31,911 nt of DNA from QFOX01 sp033763655 (GTDB taxonomy: Bacteria; Pseudomonadota; Alphaproteobacteria; Rickettsiales; UBA3002): assembly GCA_033763655.1 (NCBI GenBank), contig JANRKD010000017.1:1-31911 (forward strand), read 5' to 3'. A program made the translations under genes and the position numbers. Below, piece by piece: positions 7,721-15,587 of this stretch (position 1 is its first letter; each line of letters starts with the position of its first letter). The notes beneath the pieces were generated by a model that was given only the letters and a program-made list of their open reading frames with translations, did no database searches and was not told the origin of the DNA.

Positions 7721-7822
7721 CCGTCATCGCGAGCGTAGCGCGGCGATCCAGTGCGCCGAGTCTTCGGCGCAGAAATTTCTTTTGTCTGGATTGCCACGTC
7801 GCTACGCTCCTCGCAATGACGG
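7721..7822. repeat. Inverted-repeat block in the glyS-ppdK spacer
   Basis: The outer arms CCGTCATCGCGAGCGTAGCG (7721 on) and, inverted, CCGTCATTGCGAGGAGCGTA (ending at 7822) can pair over about 30 bp. Inside lies a perfect hairpin TGCGCCGA-GTCT-TCGGCGCA (7752-7771), then GAAATTTC. The outer-arm sequence recurs at 67-95. It fills nearly all of the 124-bp spacer and could act as an RNA processing or attenuation structure between the genes. Confidence 0.75.
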
Positions 7823-7828
7823 TTCATG

Positions 7829-9883
7829 TTATCCCTCAATTTTGCTGAAGTCAGCAATGCTGTTGGCGGCATCGCGTACGGCAGCGAGCAAGCTGAGGCG
7901 CGCCTCGCGGAATCCCTCCTCGGTGACGAGCACCGCCTCGAAGAAGGCGTTGATGGGGGCGGTGAGTTGCTCCAGATTCCGTAGGGTCGTGTGCCCTGTA
8001 TTTTGTACAAGCTCCCAAAGTTTCTGTTCCTCGGGTTTGCTCAGCGCAGCGTGTTTTTGCGGGTTGCTTTTAATGGGCGCCTTATCTTTTTTCTCTTCTG
8101 CCGCTAAAATATTCATGCTGCGCTTGATGGCGGCGAGGGTGGCCTTGCCAGAGTCGGTGGCGAGCCAATTAGCCAACGTGCGGGCACGGGCTGTGATGGC
8201 GACGACATTCATTTGTGTATCGATACCAAGAAGGCTTGCCTCAATCACATCGTGGCGGACAAAGGTACGATCCATAGAATGGAGCATGCTTTCTCGCATG
8301 AGGTTAAGCAAACGATCACGGAGGAAGGCAAGGACGTCTTGTTTTGATTCATGCGTTTGAACAAGCGGCGCAAGGTCTAATTTCCACTGATAATGGTCGA
8401 TAATCCGCAACACGCCAAGTGCCGCGCGACGCAGTGCCAGCGGGTCTTTGCTGCCGGTGGGTTTTTCGCCCGCCGCAAAAAGCGAGATGATGGAATCGAG
8501 CTTATCGGCAATGGCGACGATAGCGGCAAGAGGCGTTTCAGGCACGGAATCCGTGGCGCCCAGCGGCTTGTAATGGTCGCGGATGGCATCGGCAATCTCG
8601 GATGATTCCCCTTGCGCCGTGGCATAGTAACGCCCCATAATTCCCTGAAGTTCGGGGAACTCGCCGACCATGCCCGAGGTTAAATCCGCCTTGCATAAAT
8701 GGGCGGCGCGGCGGACGGAGGCTTCATCAGGGATACCCCCCACCAAATCACGAGAGTGATTTGGCTCCCCCTCAGGGGGGGAGCGAAGGGAAGAAGCAAT
8801 TTCTACCGCCAGCGCCTCAATCCGCGCGACCTTCGCATCCATCATACCGACTTTGGCGTGGAAGACCACGTCGGAAAGTTTTTTGCCCCAGTCTTCGAGG
8901 CTGGTTTTGCGATCCTGCTCCCAGTAAAATTCGCCATCCGCCAGCCGCGCACGCACGACGCGGGCGTTGCCTTCCTTCACTTTCGCGCCACCATCCGCCG
9001 TGACCATATTGGCGACGGTGATGAAGCGGTCGCTCAGTTTGCCATCCGCCGTTTTCAGCGCGAAATAACGCTGGTGGGTTTTCATTTCCGACACCAGCAC
9101 TTCGGGCGGCAGGGCGAGGAACTTTTCGTCGAACCGGCAGAGCAGCGGCACCGGCCATTCGACCAGCCCCGTTACTTCGTCGAGCAGCGCTTCGTCTTCC
9201 GATACGTGCAATTTTTCTGCGGCGGCGAGGGCAGTAATTTCGGTTTTAATCTGCGCCCGGCGCGCGGCGTAATCAACGACGACGTTGGCGCTTCTGAGCG
9301 CGGCTTCATACTGTTCGGCGTGGGGGATGGTGAGCGCGTGCGGCGCCAGAAAGCGGTGGCCCTCGGTGACATTGCCGGCAGCGAGATGGGCGAATTGAAG
9401 CGGCACTACGGCATCATCAAGCAAACAGGCAATGCGGTGCAGTGGGCGCACCCAGTGGAGCGGGCGATTGCCCCAGCGCATGGATTTTGGCCAGCTAAAG
9501 GTGGCGAGGGCATTTTCGCAGATTTCTTTTGCCACGTCGGCCACGGCGCGCCCTTTACGCTCGATGGTGGCGTAGTAATAGCCGTCGCGCTGTTCGCACT
9601 GGTCGAGCGCGAGGCCGCTTGCCGCAAGAAAGCCTTTTACGGCCTGCTCGGGTGCGCCGATTTTTGGCCCACGTTTTTCTTCGCGCAGGTCTGGCTGAAT
9701 GAGCGGCAGGCCAAAGCACTGGATAGCCAGGTGGCGGGGCGATACAAAGGTTTTTACCTCGCCCGGCTTAAGCATATTTTTTTCGAAGCCCGCGAGCATC
9801 AGGCGCTGCAATTGCTCGGCGGCGCCGCGCTGCATGCGCGAGGGGATTTCTTCGGAGAATAGTTCGAGGAGCAGTGTGGCCAT
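7829..9883 (-). CDS. glyS: Glycyl-tRNA synthetase beta subunit
   Basis: This is the tRNA-binding subunit of the alpha2beta2 bacterial GlyRS. It is 684 residues (E. coli 689). It opens with the family start LLLELFSEEIPSRMQ and contains ATLLNS-free family blocks such as SEMKTHQRYFAL, GMVGEFPELQGIMGRYYA and KDPLALRRAALGVLRII. Residues about 364-384 (SSLRSPPEGEPNHSRDLVGG) have no counterpart in the family and are encoded by a dispersed two-hairpin repeat (8731-8783). The flanking IEALAVEIA and AAHLCKADL are normal, so the insert is in frame and the protein is probably still active. The ATG overlaps the panD stop (TAATG), so translation is probably coupled. Confidence 0.95.
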   Translation of the reverse strand: MATLLLELFSEEIPSRMQRGAAEQLQRLMLAGFEKNMLKPGEVKTFVSPRHLAIQCFGLPLIQPDLREEKRGPKIGAPEQAVKGFLAASGLALDQCEQRDGYYYATIERKGRAVADVAKEICENALATFSWPKSMRWGNRPLHWVRPLHRIACLLDDAVVPLQFAHLAAGNVTEGHRFLAPHALTIPHAEQYEAALRSANVVVDYAARRAQIKTEITALAAAEKLHVSEDEALLDEVTGLVEWPVPLLCRFDEKFLALPPEVLVSEMKTHQRYFALKTADGKLSDRFITVANMVTADGGAKVKEGNARVVRARLADGEFYWEQDRKTSLEDWGKKLSDVVFHAKVGMMDAKVARIEALAVEIASSLRSPPEGEPNHSRDLVGGIPDEASVRRAAHLCKADLTSGMVGEFPELQGIMGRYYATAQGESSEIADAIRDHYKPLGATDSVPETPLAAIVAIADKLDSIISLFAAGEKPTGSKDPLALRRAALGVLRIIDHYQWKLDLAPLVQTHESKQDVLAFLRDRLLNLMRESMLHSMDRTFVRHDVIEASLLGIDTQMNVVAITARARTLANWLATDSGKATLAAIKRSMNILAAEEKKDKAPIKSNPQKHAALSKPEEQKLWELVQNTGHTTLRNLEQLTAPINAFFEAVLVTEEGFREARLSLLAAVRDAANSIADFSKIEG
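8731..8783 (+). repeat. Two-hairpin CCCCCCACC element inserted in glyS
   Basis: GGATACCCCCCACC leads into hairpin 1, CCAAATCAC-GAGA-GTGATTTGG (8743-8764), and hairpin 2, CTCCCCC-TCA-GGGGGGGAG (8765-8783). The intergenic copies at 22798-22855 and 26999-27055 have the same order, but their hairpin 1 is CGAAACGCT...AGCGTTTCG. The lead and hairpin 2 are conserved, while hairpin 1 differs in sequence yet keeps perfect pairing. Confidence 0.8.
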
Positions 9884-10332
9884 TAGCGCTTCGCCCTTTT
9901 CGCGGCGGGTTTGCGGGCCGACGCCTTGCGGGCGACGGGCAGAGGTTGCACATGCCTGCCGCCGACGGATTTGCGGGCGGTTTTGGCCACCTGATTGTTC
10001 GCATCGACCAAAATCACTTTCGGCTGGTGTTTTTTGGCTTCTTTTTCTTTCATCCGCGCATAGGCGCAGATGATGAGCAGGTGGCCTTTTTTAATTAGGT
10101 GCGCGGCCGCGCCGTTGATGGTGATTTCACCGCCGCCGCGCTTTTTGGCAGGGATGGCATAGGTGGTCAGGCGTGCGCCGTTGTCGATGTCAAGGACATC
10201 GACCTGCTCGTGTTCGAGGATGCCCGCCGCCTCAAGCAGCACGGGATCGACGGTGATCGAGCCGTTGTAATGCAGATCCGCTCCGGTGCAGACGCAGCGG
10301 TGGATCTTGCCTTTCATCATGGTGAGGATCAT
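9883..10332 (-). CDS. panD: Aspartate 1-decarboxylase (pyruvoyl enzyme)
   Basis: It makes beta-alanine from aspartate for pantothenate and CoA. With the ATG at 10332, the self-processing site is Gly24-Ser25 (TGADLHYNGSITVD), exactly as in E. coli PanD, which fixes the start. LTTYAIPA carries the conserved Tyr, and INGAAAHL and the PKVILVDANNQ strand are present. At 149 residues it is about 20 longer than usual because of a basic tail rich in Lys/Arg/Ala/Pro (about residues 117-149). The ATG overlaps the glyQ stop by 4 bases (ATGA) and its own stop overlaps the glyS start by 1, so it is sandwiched within the glycyl-tRNA synthetase operon. Confidence 0.95.
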   Translation of the reverse strand: MILTMMKGKIHRCVCTGADLHYNGSITVDPVLLEAAGILEHEQVDVLDIDNGARLTTYAIPAKKRGGGEITINGAAAHLIKKGHLLIICAYARMKEKEAKKHQPKVILVDANNQVAKTARKSVGGRHVQPLPVARKASARKPAAKRAKR

Positions 10333-11306
10333 GCGTGCCCCCCTTGTCCTTGTGTGGTGACCCATGCTTCGCAGCAGGCTTTGGCGAGGGTGCGCACACG
10401 GCCAATATAGGACGCGCGCTCGGTGACGCCGATCACACCGCGCGCATCGAGCAGGTTGAAGCGGTGACTGGCCTTGATGCACTGGTCATAGGCGGGGAGG
10501 GCAAGCGGGGTTGCGGTATCGTCGCGTTTGAAGTTGAGCAGCGCCATGCATTCGGCTTCGGCCTGTTTGAATTGCTCGAACAATTGCGCGGTATCCGCCG
10601 CTTCGAGGTTGTAGGTCGAAAACTCAATTTCGTTTTGCTTGAACACATCGCCGTAGGTGAAGGGGTGCGGTGCCGCGCGCTCCGTCGCTCCTCCTCCCTT
10701 GCGGGGGAGGCTAGGAGAGGGCTTCGTTGTGGCATCGGTCGATGGTTTACCTTCAGGCACAAAATTCCAGCCTAAATCATAGACGTTCTCGACGCCCTGA
10801 ATATACATGGCGAGGCGCTCCAACCCATAGGTCAGCTCGCCTGCGACGGGGTTGCACTCGATGCCGCCGACCTGCTGGAAATAGGTGAATTGGGTGACTT
10901 CCATGCCATCGCACCAGACTTCCCAGCCCAAACCCCATGCGCCGAGCGTTGGGGATTCCCAGTCGTCCTCGACAAAGCGGATGTCGTGCAGCGCGGAATC
11001 GACCCCCAGCTCCTTGAGCGAATCAAGGTAAAGCTGCTGGAGGTTGTCGGGCGAAGGCTTGAGGATGACTTGAAACTGATAATAATGCTGCAGGCGGTTG
11101 GGGTTTTCGCCGTAGCGGCCATCCTTCGGGCGGCGGGAAGGCTGCACATAGGCGCAGTTCCACGGCTTGGGGCCAAGCGCGCGCAAGGTGGTCGCGGGGT
11201 GGAAGGTGCCTGCGCCCACTTCCATGTCATACGGTTGCAAAATAACGCAGCCCTGCCGCGCCCAGAAATTCTGCAAGGTGAGGATAATGTCCTGAAAGCT
11301 TTTCAT
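10329..11306 (-). CDS. glyQ: Glycyl-tRNA synthetase alpha subunit
   Basis: This is the catalytic class II subunit that activates glycine and charges tRNA-Gly with GlyS. Family blocks are intact: SFQDIILTLQNFWARQGC at the N-terminus, GAGTFHPATTLRALG, YVQPSRRPKDGRYGENPNR, and FTYFQQVGGIECNPVAGELTYGLERLAMY in the catalytic core. It is 325 residues (E. coli 303) because residues about 186-215, between the family blocks NVYDLGW and FTYGDVF, are extra and are encoded by a GC-rich repeat hairpin (10681-10725). The ATG at 11306 was chosen because the upstream 12 codons (RHRPPRAKHAR) are not family sequence. It is first in glyQ-panD-glyS. Confidence 0.95.
   Translation of the reverse strand: MKSFQDIILTLQNFWARQGCVILQPYDMEVGAGTFHPATTLRALGPKPWNCAYVQPSRRPKDGRYGENPNRLQHYYQFQVILKPSPDNLQQLYLDSLKELGVDSALHDIRFVEDDWESPTLGAWGLGWEVWCDGMEVTQFTYFQQVGGIECNPVAGELTYGLERLAMYIQGVENVYDLGWNFVPEGKPSTDATTKPSPSLPRKGGGATERAAPHPFTYGDVFKQNEIEFSTYNLEAADTAQLFEQFKQAEAECMALLNFKRDDTATPLALPAYDQCIKASHRFNLLDARGVIGVTERASYIGRVRTLAKACCEAWVTTQGQGGHA
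10681..10725 (-). repeat. GC-rich repeat hairpin inserted in glyQ
   Basis: On the minus strand it reads CCCTCTCCTAGCCTCCCCCGC, then AAGG and GAGGAGGAGCGACGG. This corresponds module for module to the intergenic copies that read CCCTCACCCCAGCCCTCTCC, CGCAGGCGGGAGAGGG and GAGCGACTCC. The stem is CCTCCC-TTGC-GGGGGAGG (10693-10710, plus). It encodes the peptide PSPSLPRKGGGATE inside GlyQ. Confidence 0.75.
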
Positions 11307-11391
11307 GCGCGCGTGTTTAGCGCGCGGAGGCCGATGACGCAAGTGCGAAGGCGGGGATGTGCTCAGGCTGTCTGGTCAGCGGGCGCAGCGG

Positions 11392-11718
11392 TTAATCCGC
11401 GTTCGTGGTTTCGATTTCCGGCCTGCGGGCGAGGCGGGCGGTGAGAATATGCTCGCAGGCTTTGAAGAGGAGGTAGCACAGGAGGCTGAAAAAACCGTAG
11501 CAGAGCAGCATGAAAAACTGCTTCAGCCCGCCATCGAGCAGGCCGGTCACGCCGTTTTCCTCGATGAAGGTGAGGTTGGCGCGCAGCAGGAAAAAGAAAT
11601 CGTAGGAAAGCAGGCCGAAAATAATCACCGACAGGGACATGGTTGCGAGGGTAATCGCCCAATGGCGGTGTAGCAGCCAGTCGCGCGCCCGCCGTATTTT
11701 TTCACACAGCCTACGCAT
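11392..11718 (-). CDS. Small two-TM membrane protein of unknown function
   Basis: The 108-residue protein has a basic N-terminus (MRRLCEKIRRARDWLLHRHW), then TM1 at about 22-46 and TM2 at about 66-88. The loop between them contains TFIEENGVTGLLDGG, and the C-terminus is a polar/basic tail. The short basic start suggests N-terminus in the cytoplasm. Its ATG lies inside the end of yqgE (8-base overlap), so it is probably co-translated with it. I recognise no family. Confidence 0.7.
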   Translation of the reverse strand: MRRLCEKIRRARDWLLHRHWAITLATMSLSVIIFGLLSYDFFFLLRANLTFIEENGVTGLLDGGLKQFFMLLCYGFFSLLCYLLFKACEHILTARLARRPEIETTNAD

Positions 11719-12382
11719 GGCCGACGGTGGTGCTAAAGAAGGCCATGTCGATGCCGAGTGATTTGCTGGCGGTGGCCCATTTCAGGTCGTTTTCGGTGTC
11801 GAACATAAGTTTCTCGGTGGCGGGGACGGTAATCCAGCCGTTGCCCTCGATTTCGGCCTCAAGCTGTCCGGCGTCCCACCCGGCATAACCGACCACCAGC
11901 GCCGCGCGTTTCGGTCCGCGCCCGGCGGCAATGTCGGCAAGGATGGCGCTCGAAGCCGTAATCGCCAATTCGCCGTTGCGGACGAGCGAAAACTCGCGGA
12001 AATAATCGGTCGAGTGAATGATGAAGCCGCGCGCACGCTCCACCGGCCCGCCGAAATAAAGCGGGATGTCGCGCAGGTTGGCCTCTTTGGGTAAATCCAT
12101 GCCTTCGAGCAGGGCGGTGGTGTTGACCAGTTCGAGCGGCTGGTTGACGATTAGCCCCATGGCGCCTTCGGCGGAGTGGTTGAAAACATAGATGACCGAT
12201 TTCTGGAAGCAGCCCGATTCAATCACCGGGGTGGCGACCAGAAACTGCCCTGCGAGGTAGCCGCCCTGTGCGGTCGCATCGAGGATGTTGGGGGCGCGCA
12301 ACCCGCGCTCACTGACGGTGATTCCAGCCGCGGGCGAGGCATCCGGAGTAATCATGGTTTTTACCTTGCGAAAGAGTTTCAT
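11711..12382 (-). CDS. yqgE: YqgE/AlgH family protein (DUF179)
   Basis: The 223-residue protein shows family blocks in order: GYLAGQFLVATPVIESGCFQ, VIYVFNHSAEGAMGLIVNQP, IPLYFGGPVERARGFIIHS, ALVVGYAGWDAGQLEAEI and the C-terminal GNGWITVPA. The biochemical function of the family is not established; AlgH is named for alginate regulation in Pseudomonas. The start at 12382 gives about 30 residues before the core, and a second ATG 9 codons in is possible. The gene lies 101 bp after ygfZ and overlaps the following small membrane-protein gene. Confidence 0.93.
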   Translation of the reverse strand: MKLFRKVKTMITPDASPAAGITVSERGLRAPNILDATAQGGYLAGQFLVATPVIESGCFQKSVIYVFNHSAEGAMGLIVNQPLELVNTTALLEGMDLPKEANLRDIPLYFGGPVERARGFIIHSTDYFREFSLVRNGELAITASSAILADIAAGRGPKRAALVVGYAGWDAGQLEAEIEGNGWITVPATEKLMFDTENDLKWATASKSLGIDMAFFSTTVGHA

Positions 12383-12483
12383 GGTGTCGTGTCGCCCTCA
12401 GGTTTTTGCTTTTATCGTCGTTTCAAATTACCATGTAGGGGCGAGGTCGCCAAATACAATAGTGCGCTGCACACGGAATAATT

Positions 12484-13227
12484 TTATTGATTTTGCGGGC
12501 CGCTTTTGAAGCGGGTGAGTTTTGGTAGCATCCATGCCGGAAGCGTCGCGCGGTAGGTGATGTTATCCACTGTGGCCATGCCGTTTTCAACTTCGACATC
12601 CTCGAAGCGCAGCAGGGCGAGGCGCGGCGGCATGGTATCGTGTTCGAGGAGATAAAAGCCGCGCCGCGCGATGTTTTTGTAATGCATGCGGGCGGTGACT
12701 TCCTGTCCGACATAACAGCCCTTAGTGAAGCTGATGGCGTGGAGTAAATCGTAGCCCGCATCCATCGCCACCACCTGCTCGGGCGCAAAGTCGCGGCCCA
12801 GTTCGGGGATGCCAAGGGCGAGCGTGGGGTGGTCAGAAAGCGGCGTGGCGTAGCCGCTGGTCGGGGCATAAAGCCGGTGCGGCAGTTCGGGGTGGCGCGG
12901 ATCGGGCAGGCCGGTTGCATCCTGCGTGACGGCGAGTTCGGCGCTGGCGTCCTCAATCGTCACTTTCGCGCGCAGTTTATAGAGGGCGAGGCGCTTGATG
13001 AGGGCATCAGCGAACGCGGCGCCGGTATCGAGCAGGATGGCGTTATCCCAAGCCACCACGAACATGTCGTTTAGGATTTTTCCTTGTGGCGAAAGAAGTG
13101 CGGCGAACTGGATTTTATCGCCGTTCAATTTAGCGATGTCGTTGGTCAGGATGCCTTGCAGGAATGAAACGCGGTCGTCGCCAGTGATGCGGATAATGCT
13201 GCGCGTGGTGTTCAAAAGAGGGGTCAT
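12484..13227 (-). CDS. ygfZ: Folate-binding YgfZ/CAF17-type protein
   Basis: This GcvT-like tetrahydrofolate-dependent protein is needed for the assembly or upkeep of certain Fe-S enzymes. The signature TKGCYVGQEVTAR is present with the key Cys171. The N-terminal GcvT fold is visible (IIRITGDDRVSFLQGILTND, and FAALLSPQGKILNDMFV). It is 247 residues, compact but within the range for alphaproteobacterial members. Its ATG overlaps the upstream glycosyltransferase stop by 4 bases (ATGA). Confidence 0.93.
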   Translation of the reverse strand: MTPLLNTTRSIIRITGDDRVSFLQGILTNDIAKLNGDKIQFAALLSPQGKILNDMFVVAWDNAILLDTGAAFADALIKRLALYKLRAKVTIEDASAELAVTQDATGLPDPRHPELPHRLYAPTSGYATPLSDHPTLALGIPELGRDFAPEQVVAMDAGYDLLHAISFTKGCYVGQEVTARMHYKNIARRGFYLLEHDTMPPRLALLRFEDVEVENGMATVDNITYRATLPAWMLPKLTRFKSGPQNQ

Positions 13228-14255
13228 ACGGGTGTGATATAGGGCGTTAATGCGGTTTGTAAACGCCCGGCCATGGCCTCCATGCTGTATTCGTGGGCGA
13301 CAAGGCGGCGTCCCGCTTCGCCAAGGGCGGCGGCGCGGGCCGGGTCGGCCAGCAGGGCGGCGAGGGCATCGGCCAGCGCTTCGGGGTCGGCCCGTGGGAC
13401 GAGGAGGCCATCCACGCCGGGGTGGATAATCGCGCGCGGGCCTTCGGCATCGGTGCTGATGACGGGTACGCCGTGGCTCATTGCCTCGATAAGCGCCAGA
13501 CCAAAGGCCTCGCTGCGGGAAGGGAGGATAAACAGGTCGATGGAAGCAAAAAATGCGGATTTATTCTGTACCCAGCCGATGCGGCGGAGGCGGCTTTCCA
13601 GCCGGTGGCGGGCAATCAGGCTGTCGATGCGGGCGGCCTCTCCGCCCTCGCCGCCGAGGATGGCTGTGAAGGCAATGCCGCGTGCCTGCAGCAGCGCGAG
13701 CGATTCGATCAGGGTCGGAACATCCTTGACCGGGTGCAGCCGTCCCATGCTGCCGATGACCGGCGGTGTGCGAAACCCGCCGCGCGGCGCGGCAGGCGGC
13801 AGGCGCACCATGTTGGGGATGCGGTGGATGTTTTTTGCCCCCGATAGCCGTAAATGCTGTGCCAGATGTGCTGTTATGGCGAAACAGGCGTCGGCTTTTC
13901 TGAAGCGTTTGGTTTTATAGTTATGCGCCACGGCGATCACTTTCGGGGCGTCTGCCGCGTTAAACGCCCGCAGCGCCAGCGACAGGGCGCGGTTGCCATG
14001 GCAGATGACGGCGGTAGCGGCGCTGCGCCGGGCGAGGGTGCGCAGGCGGTGGGCGGCGAAAAGGTCGAAGCGGCCATGGGTGCGCAGGGATTCGTGGGCC
14101 ACCCCGGCGGCGACCATCGGCGCTTCCACCCACGCCCCGGGCGCAATGACGCTCAGGGCCGGGATGTTTGCTTGCGCCAGCGCCTGCGCATAATCGAGCG
14201 CGGCCTGTTCCAGCCCGCCCCGGTGCTTGCCGAGCATAAGGTTTATGATGGTCAT
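13224..14255 (-). CDS. Family 4 glycosyltransferase
   Basis: This is a 343-residue GT-B enzyme that transfers a sugar from a nucleotide-sugar donor; donor and acceptor cannot be read from sequence. The N-terminal domain starts with the acceptor-side loop LGKHRGGLEQAALDYA. The C-terminal domain has GSMGRLHPVKDV (about 168-179), ILGGEGGEAARI and the retaining GT4 E-x7-E motif SEAFGLALIEAMSHG (Glu249, Glu257). No TM segment or signal peptide is evident, so it probably acts at the cytoplasmic face on an envelope glycan. GGGGGA lies just upstream of the ATG. It is co-transcribed with ygfZ. Confidence 0.9.
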   Translation of the reverse strand: MTIINLMLGKHRGGLEQAALDYAQALAQANIPALSVIAPGAWVEAPMVAAGVAHESLRTHGRFDLFAAHRLRTLARRSAATAVICHGNRALSLALRAFNAADAPKVIAVAHNYKTKRFRKADACFAITAHLAQHLRLSGAKNIHRIPNMVRLPPAAPRGGFRTPPVIGSMGRLHPVKDVPTLIESLALLQARGIAFTAILGGEGGEAARIDSLIARHRLESRLRRIGWVQNKSAFFASIDLFILPSRSEAFGLALIEAMSHGVPVISTDAEGPRAIIHPGVDGLLVPRADPEALADALAALLADPARAAALGEAGRRLVAHEYSMEAMAGRLQTALTPYITPV

Positions 14256-14331
14256 CCGTCCCCCGTTGCGCCTGCGAACGGGCAGGCTCTACGCCTGTGT
14301 AGCCTACCTGTGCGCGGCTGGCGATGGAAGA

Positions 14332-14607
14332 TTAATGAATGGCGATGGAGCCTTTGACCAGCCGGAACTCCGCCGGGGCGACAATCTGCGCATGCATGAC
14401 TTTCACCGAATGCAGCTTGCCGTCGAGCTCGCGCTCCCAGAAGGCGAGGAATTTTTTCAATGTTGGGAATTTCGGTGCGAGGTCGAGCTCCTGCCAGACA
14501 TAGCTCTGCAGCAGGGCCGGGTGGTCGGGGAAATGGTAGAGGATCTCGGCGGTGGTCAGCCGGTAATCGCGGAGCATCAGCTCCAGATCGTGATGCGCAT
14601 TGGCCAT
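14332..14607 (-). CDS. usg: Usg family protein
   Basis: This 91-residue protein matches the alphaproteobacterial Usg family over its length: YRLTTAEILYHFPDHPALLQ, YVWQELDLAPKFPTLKKFL, FWERELDGKLHSV and the terminal APAEFRLVKGSIAIH. Its function is not established. I chose the ATG at 14607 because GGAG lies 5 bases upstream; an ATG at 14622 would add MDGEI with a poorer site. A TATACT -10 sits 63-68 bases upstream. Confidence 0.92.
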   Translation of the reverse strand: MANAHHDLELMLRDYRLTTAEILYHFPDHPALLQSYVWQELDLAPKFPTLKKFLAFWERELDGKLHSVKVMHAQIVAPAEFRLVKGSIAIH

Positions 14608-14669
14608 AATTTCTCCGTCCATACCTAGACATGTCGCACGCCTGTTTGGCGCACAGGTCTTACGGGCTC

Positions 14670-14675
14670 AGTATA
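14670..14675 (-). promoter_or_regulatory. Candidate -10 (TATACT) for usg
   Basis: TATACT on the minus strand lies about 60 bases before the usg start, in AT-rich context (TTTTTTAAGGTTTTTGCTGC just upstream). No good -35 hexamer is visible at 16-18 bp. A small dyad CCTGT-TTGGCGC-ACAGG (14641-14657) lies between it and the gene. Confidence 0.35.
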
Positions 14676-14717
14676 GCAGCAAAAACCTTAAAAAACTATG
14701 AAGAAGTGGCGCTCGGC

Positions 14718-15470
14718 CTATGGCATCCGCAGAAACAGGTAGCAGGTTCGGGTGTCGTTGCCCGTGGTATAGGTGGCGGTGGGCAGGTCGCTTGCGGCGC
14801 AGTTGGCAAGGGCGGTGCTTTTCGGGCTGGTCACATTGCCCAGTGCGGGCAGGCCATCGTCGAATTTGTCGTCGATCTGGTAGGCCTGTTTCGGGGTGAG
14901 GAAGGGTTGATCGGGAATGGTGGCGGCGGTGCCGATAACGCCCGCCACGCGCAGGAGGTTGCCATAGAAGCCGTCGAAATAGAGCGGGTCGCCGCTGACG
15001 ACGCCGTCGAGCGCGTCGGGGTGGTCGAAGATAAACGCCGATGTATCGACCGCCCCGCCGACGACGTTCAGGCCGATAGTCGCCCCGCCGTTGGCGTTGA
15101 CCGCGCCGGTGTAGGTGCCTTGAATGAAACCCGCGAGCGCCAGGTGCTGAAAGACATAATAGCGTTCGAGCGGCAGGGCGACCACGCCCGCGCGGATGAG
15201 GCCGTTGCCGTCGCCGTTGCCCGCCCCCGTCCAGGCGCTGCTGGCGACGCTGTAATCGCCCGGAGGCGCGCCATAGCGGTCCTGAAACTGCCCAAAGGCG
15301 GTGATGAGGATTTTGCTCTCATTCATCAGGGTGCTGAGCCGGGCGTTGCGGCTGTAGCTGTTAAAGCTTGCAATCCCGCCTACCAGCAGGCCGATAATCA
15401 CCAGCACAATCGAAAGCTCAATCAGGGTGAAGGCGCGTGTGGTGCGTCTGGAGGGAAAGGGGGTTTTCAT
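14718..15470 (-). CDS. Type IV pilin-like (pseudopilin) secreted protein
   Basis: The 250-residue protein has a basic leader MKTPFPSRRTTRA, then FTLIELSIVLVIIGLLVGGI, the class III signal and N-terminal helix recognised by prepilin peptidase. Cleavage is expected before Phe14, with the conserved Glu at +5 (Glu18). The residue at -1 is Ala rather than the usual Gly. The body has the FQDRYGAPPGD motif common in alphaproteobacterial pilin-like proteins and a Gly/Asn/Ala-rich globular part. Two cysteines near the end (CAAS...TRTCYL) could form a disulphide. The ATG at 15470 has GGAG 6 bases upstream. No other pilus or type II secretion gene lies in the window. Confidence 0.88.
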   Translation of the reverse strand: MKTPFPSRRTTRAFTLIELSIVLVIIGLLVGGIASFNSYSRNARLSTLMNESKILITAFGQFQDRYGAPPGDYSVASSAWTGAGNGDGNGLIRAGVVALPLERYYVFQHLALAGFIQGTYTGAVNANGGATIGLNVVGGAVDTSAFIFDHPDALDGVVSGDPLYFDGFYGNLLRVAGVIGTAATIPDQPFLTPKQAYQIDDKFDDGLPALGNVTSPKSTALANCAASDLPTATYTTGNDTRTCYLFLRMP

Positions 15471-15545
15471 GAGAAGCTCCGTTGGATGGCCCATGGATTG
15501 TTCGCAGGTTAAATCAAATGCAACCAATTGTCATACGGATTTCTT

Positions 15546-15574
15546 TTGTGTTGCGGCATGCGGCTTGCTAGAAT
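15546..15574 (+). promoter_or_regulatory. Candidate promoter of the lytic transglycosylase gene
   Basis: TTGTGT (15546-15551) is followed by 17 bp and TAGAAT (15569-15574). A TTGTCAT half-site lies at 15528-15534, at about the distance from the -10 seen for the PHO-like boxes, but its second half-site is poor (ATTTCTT). The -10 is very close to the chosen start, so the leader would be only a few bases. Confidence 0.35.
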
Positions 15575-15587
15575 GAGGGCGATGCAA

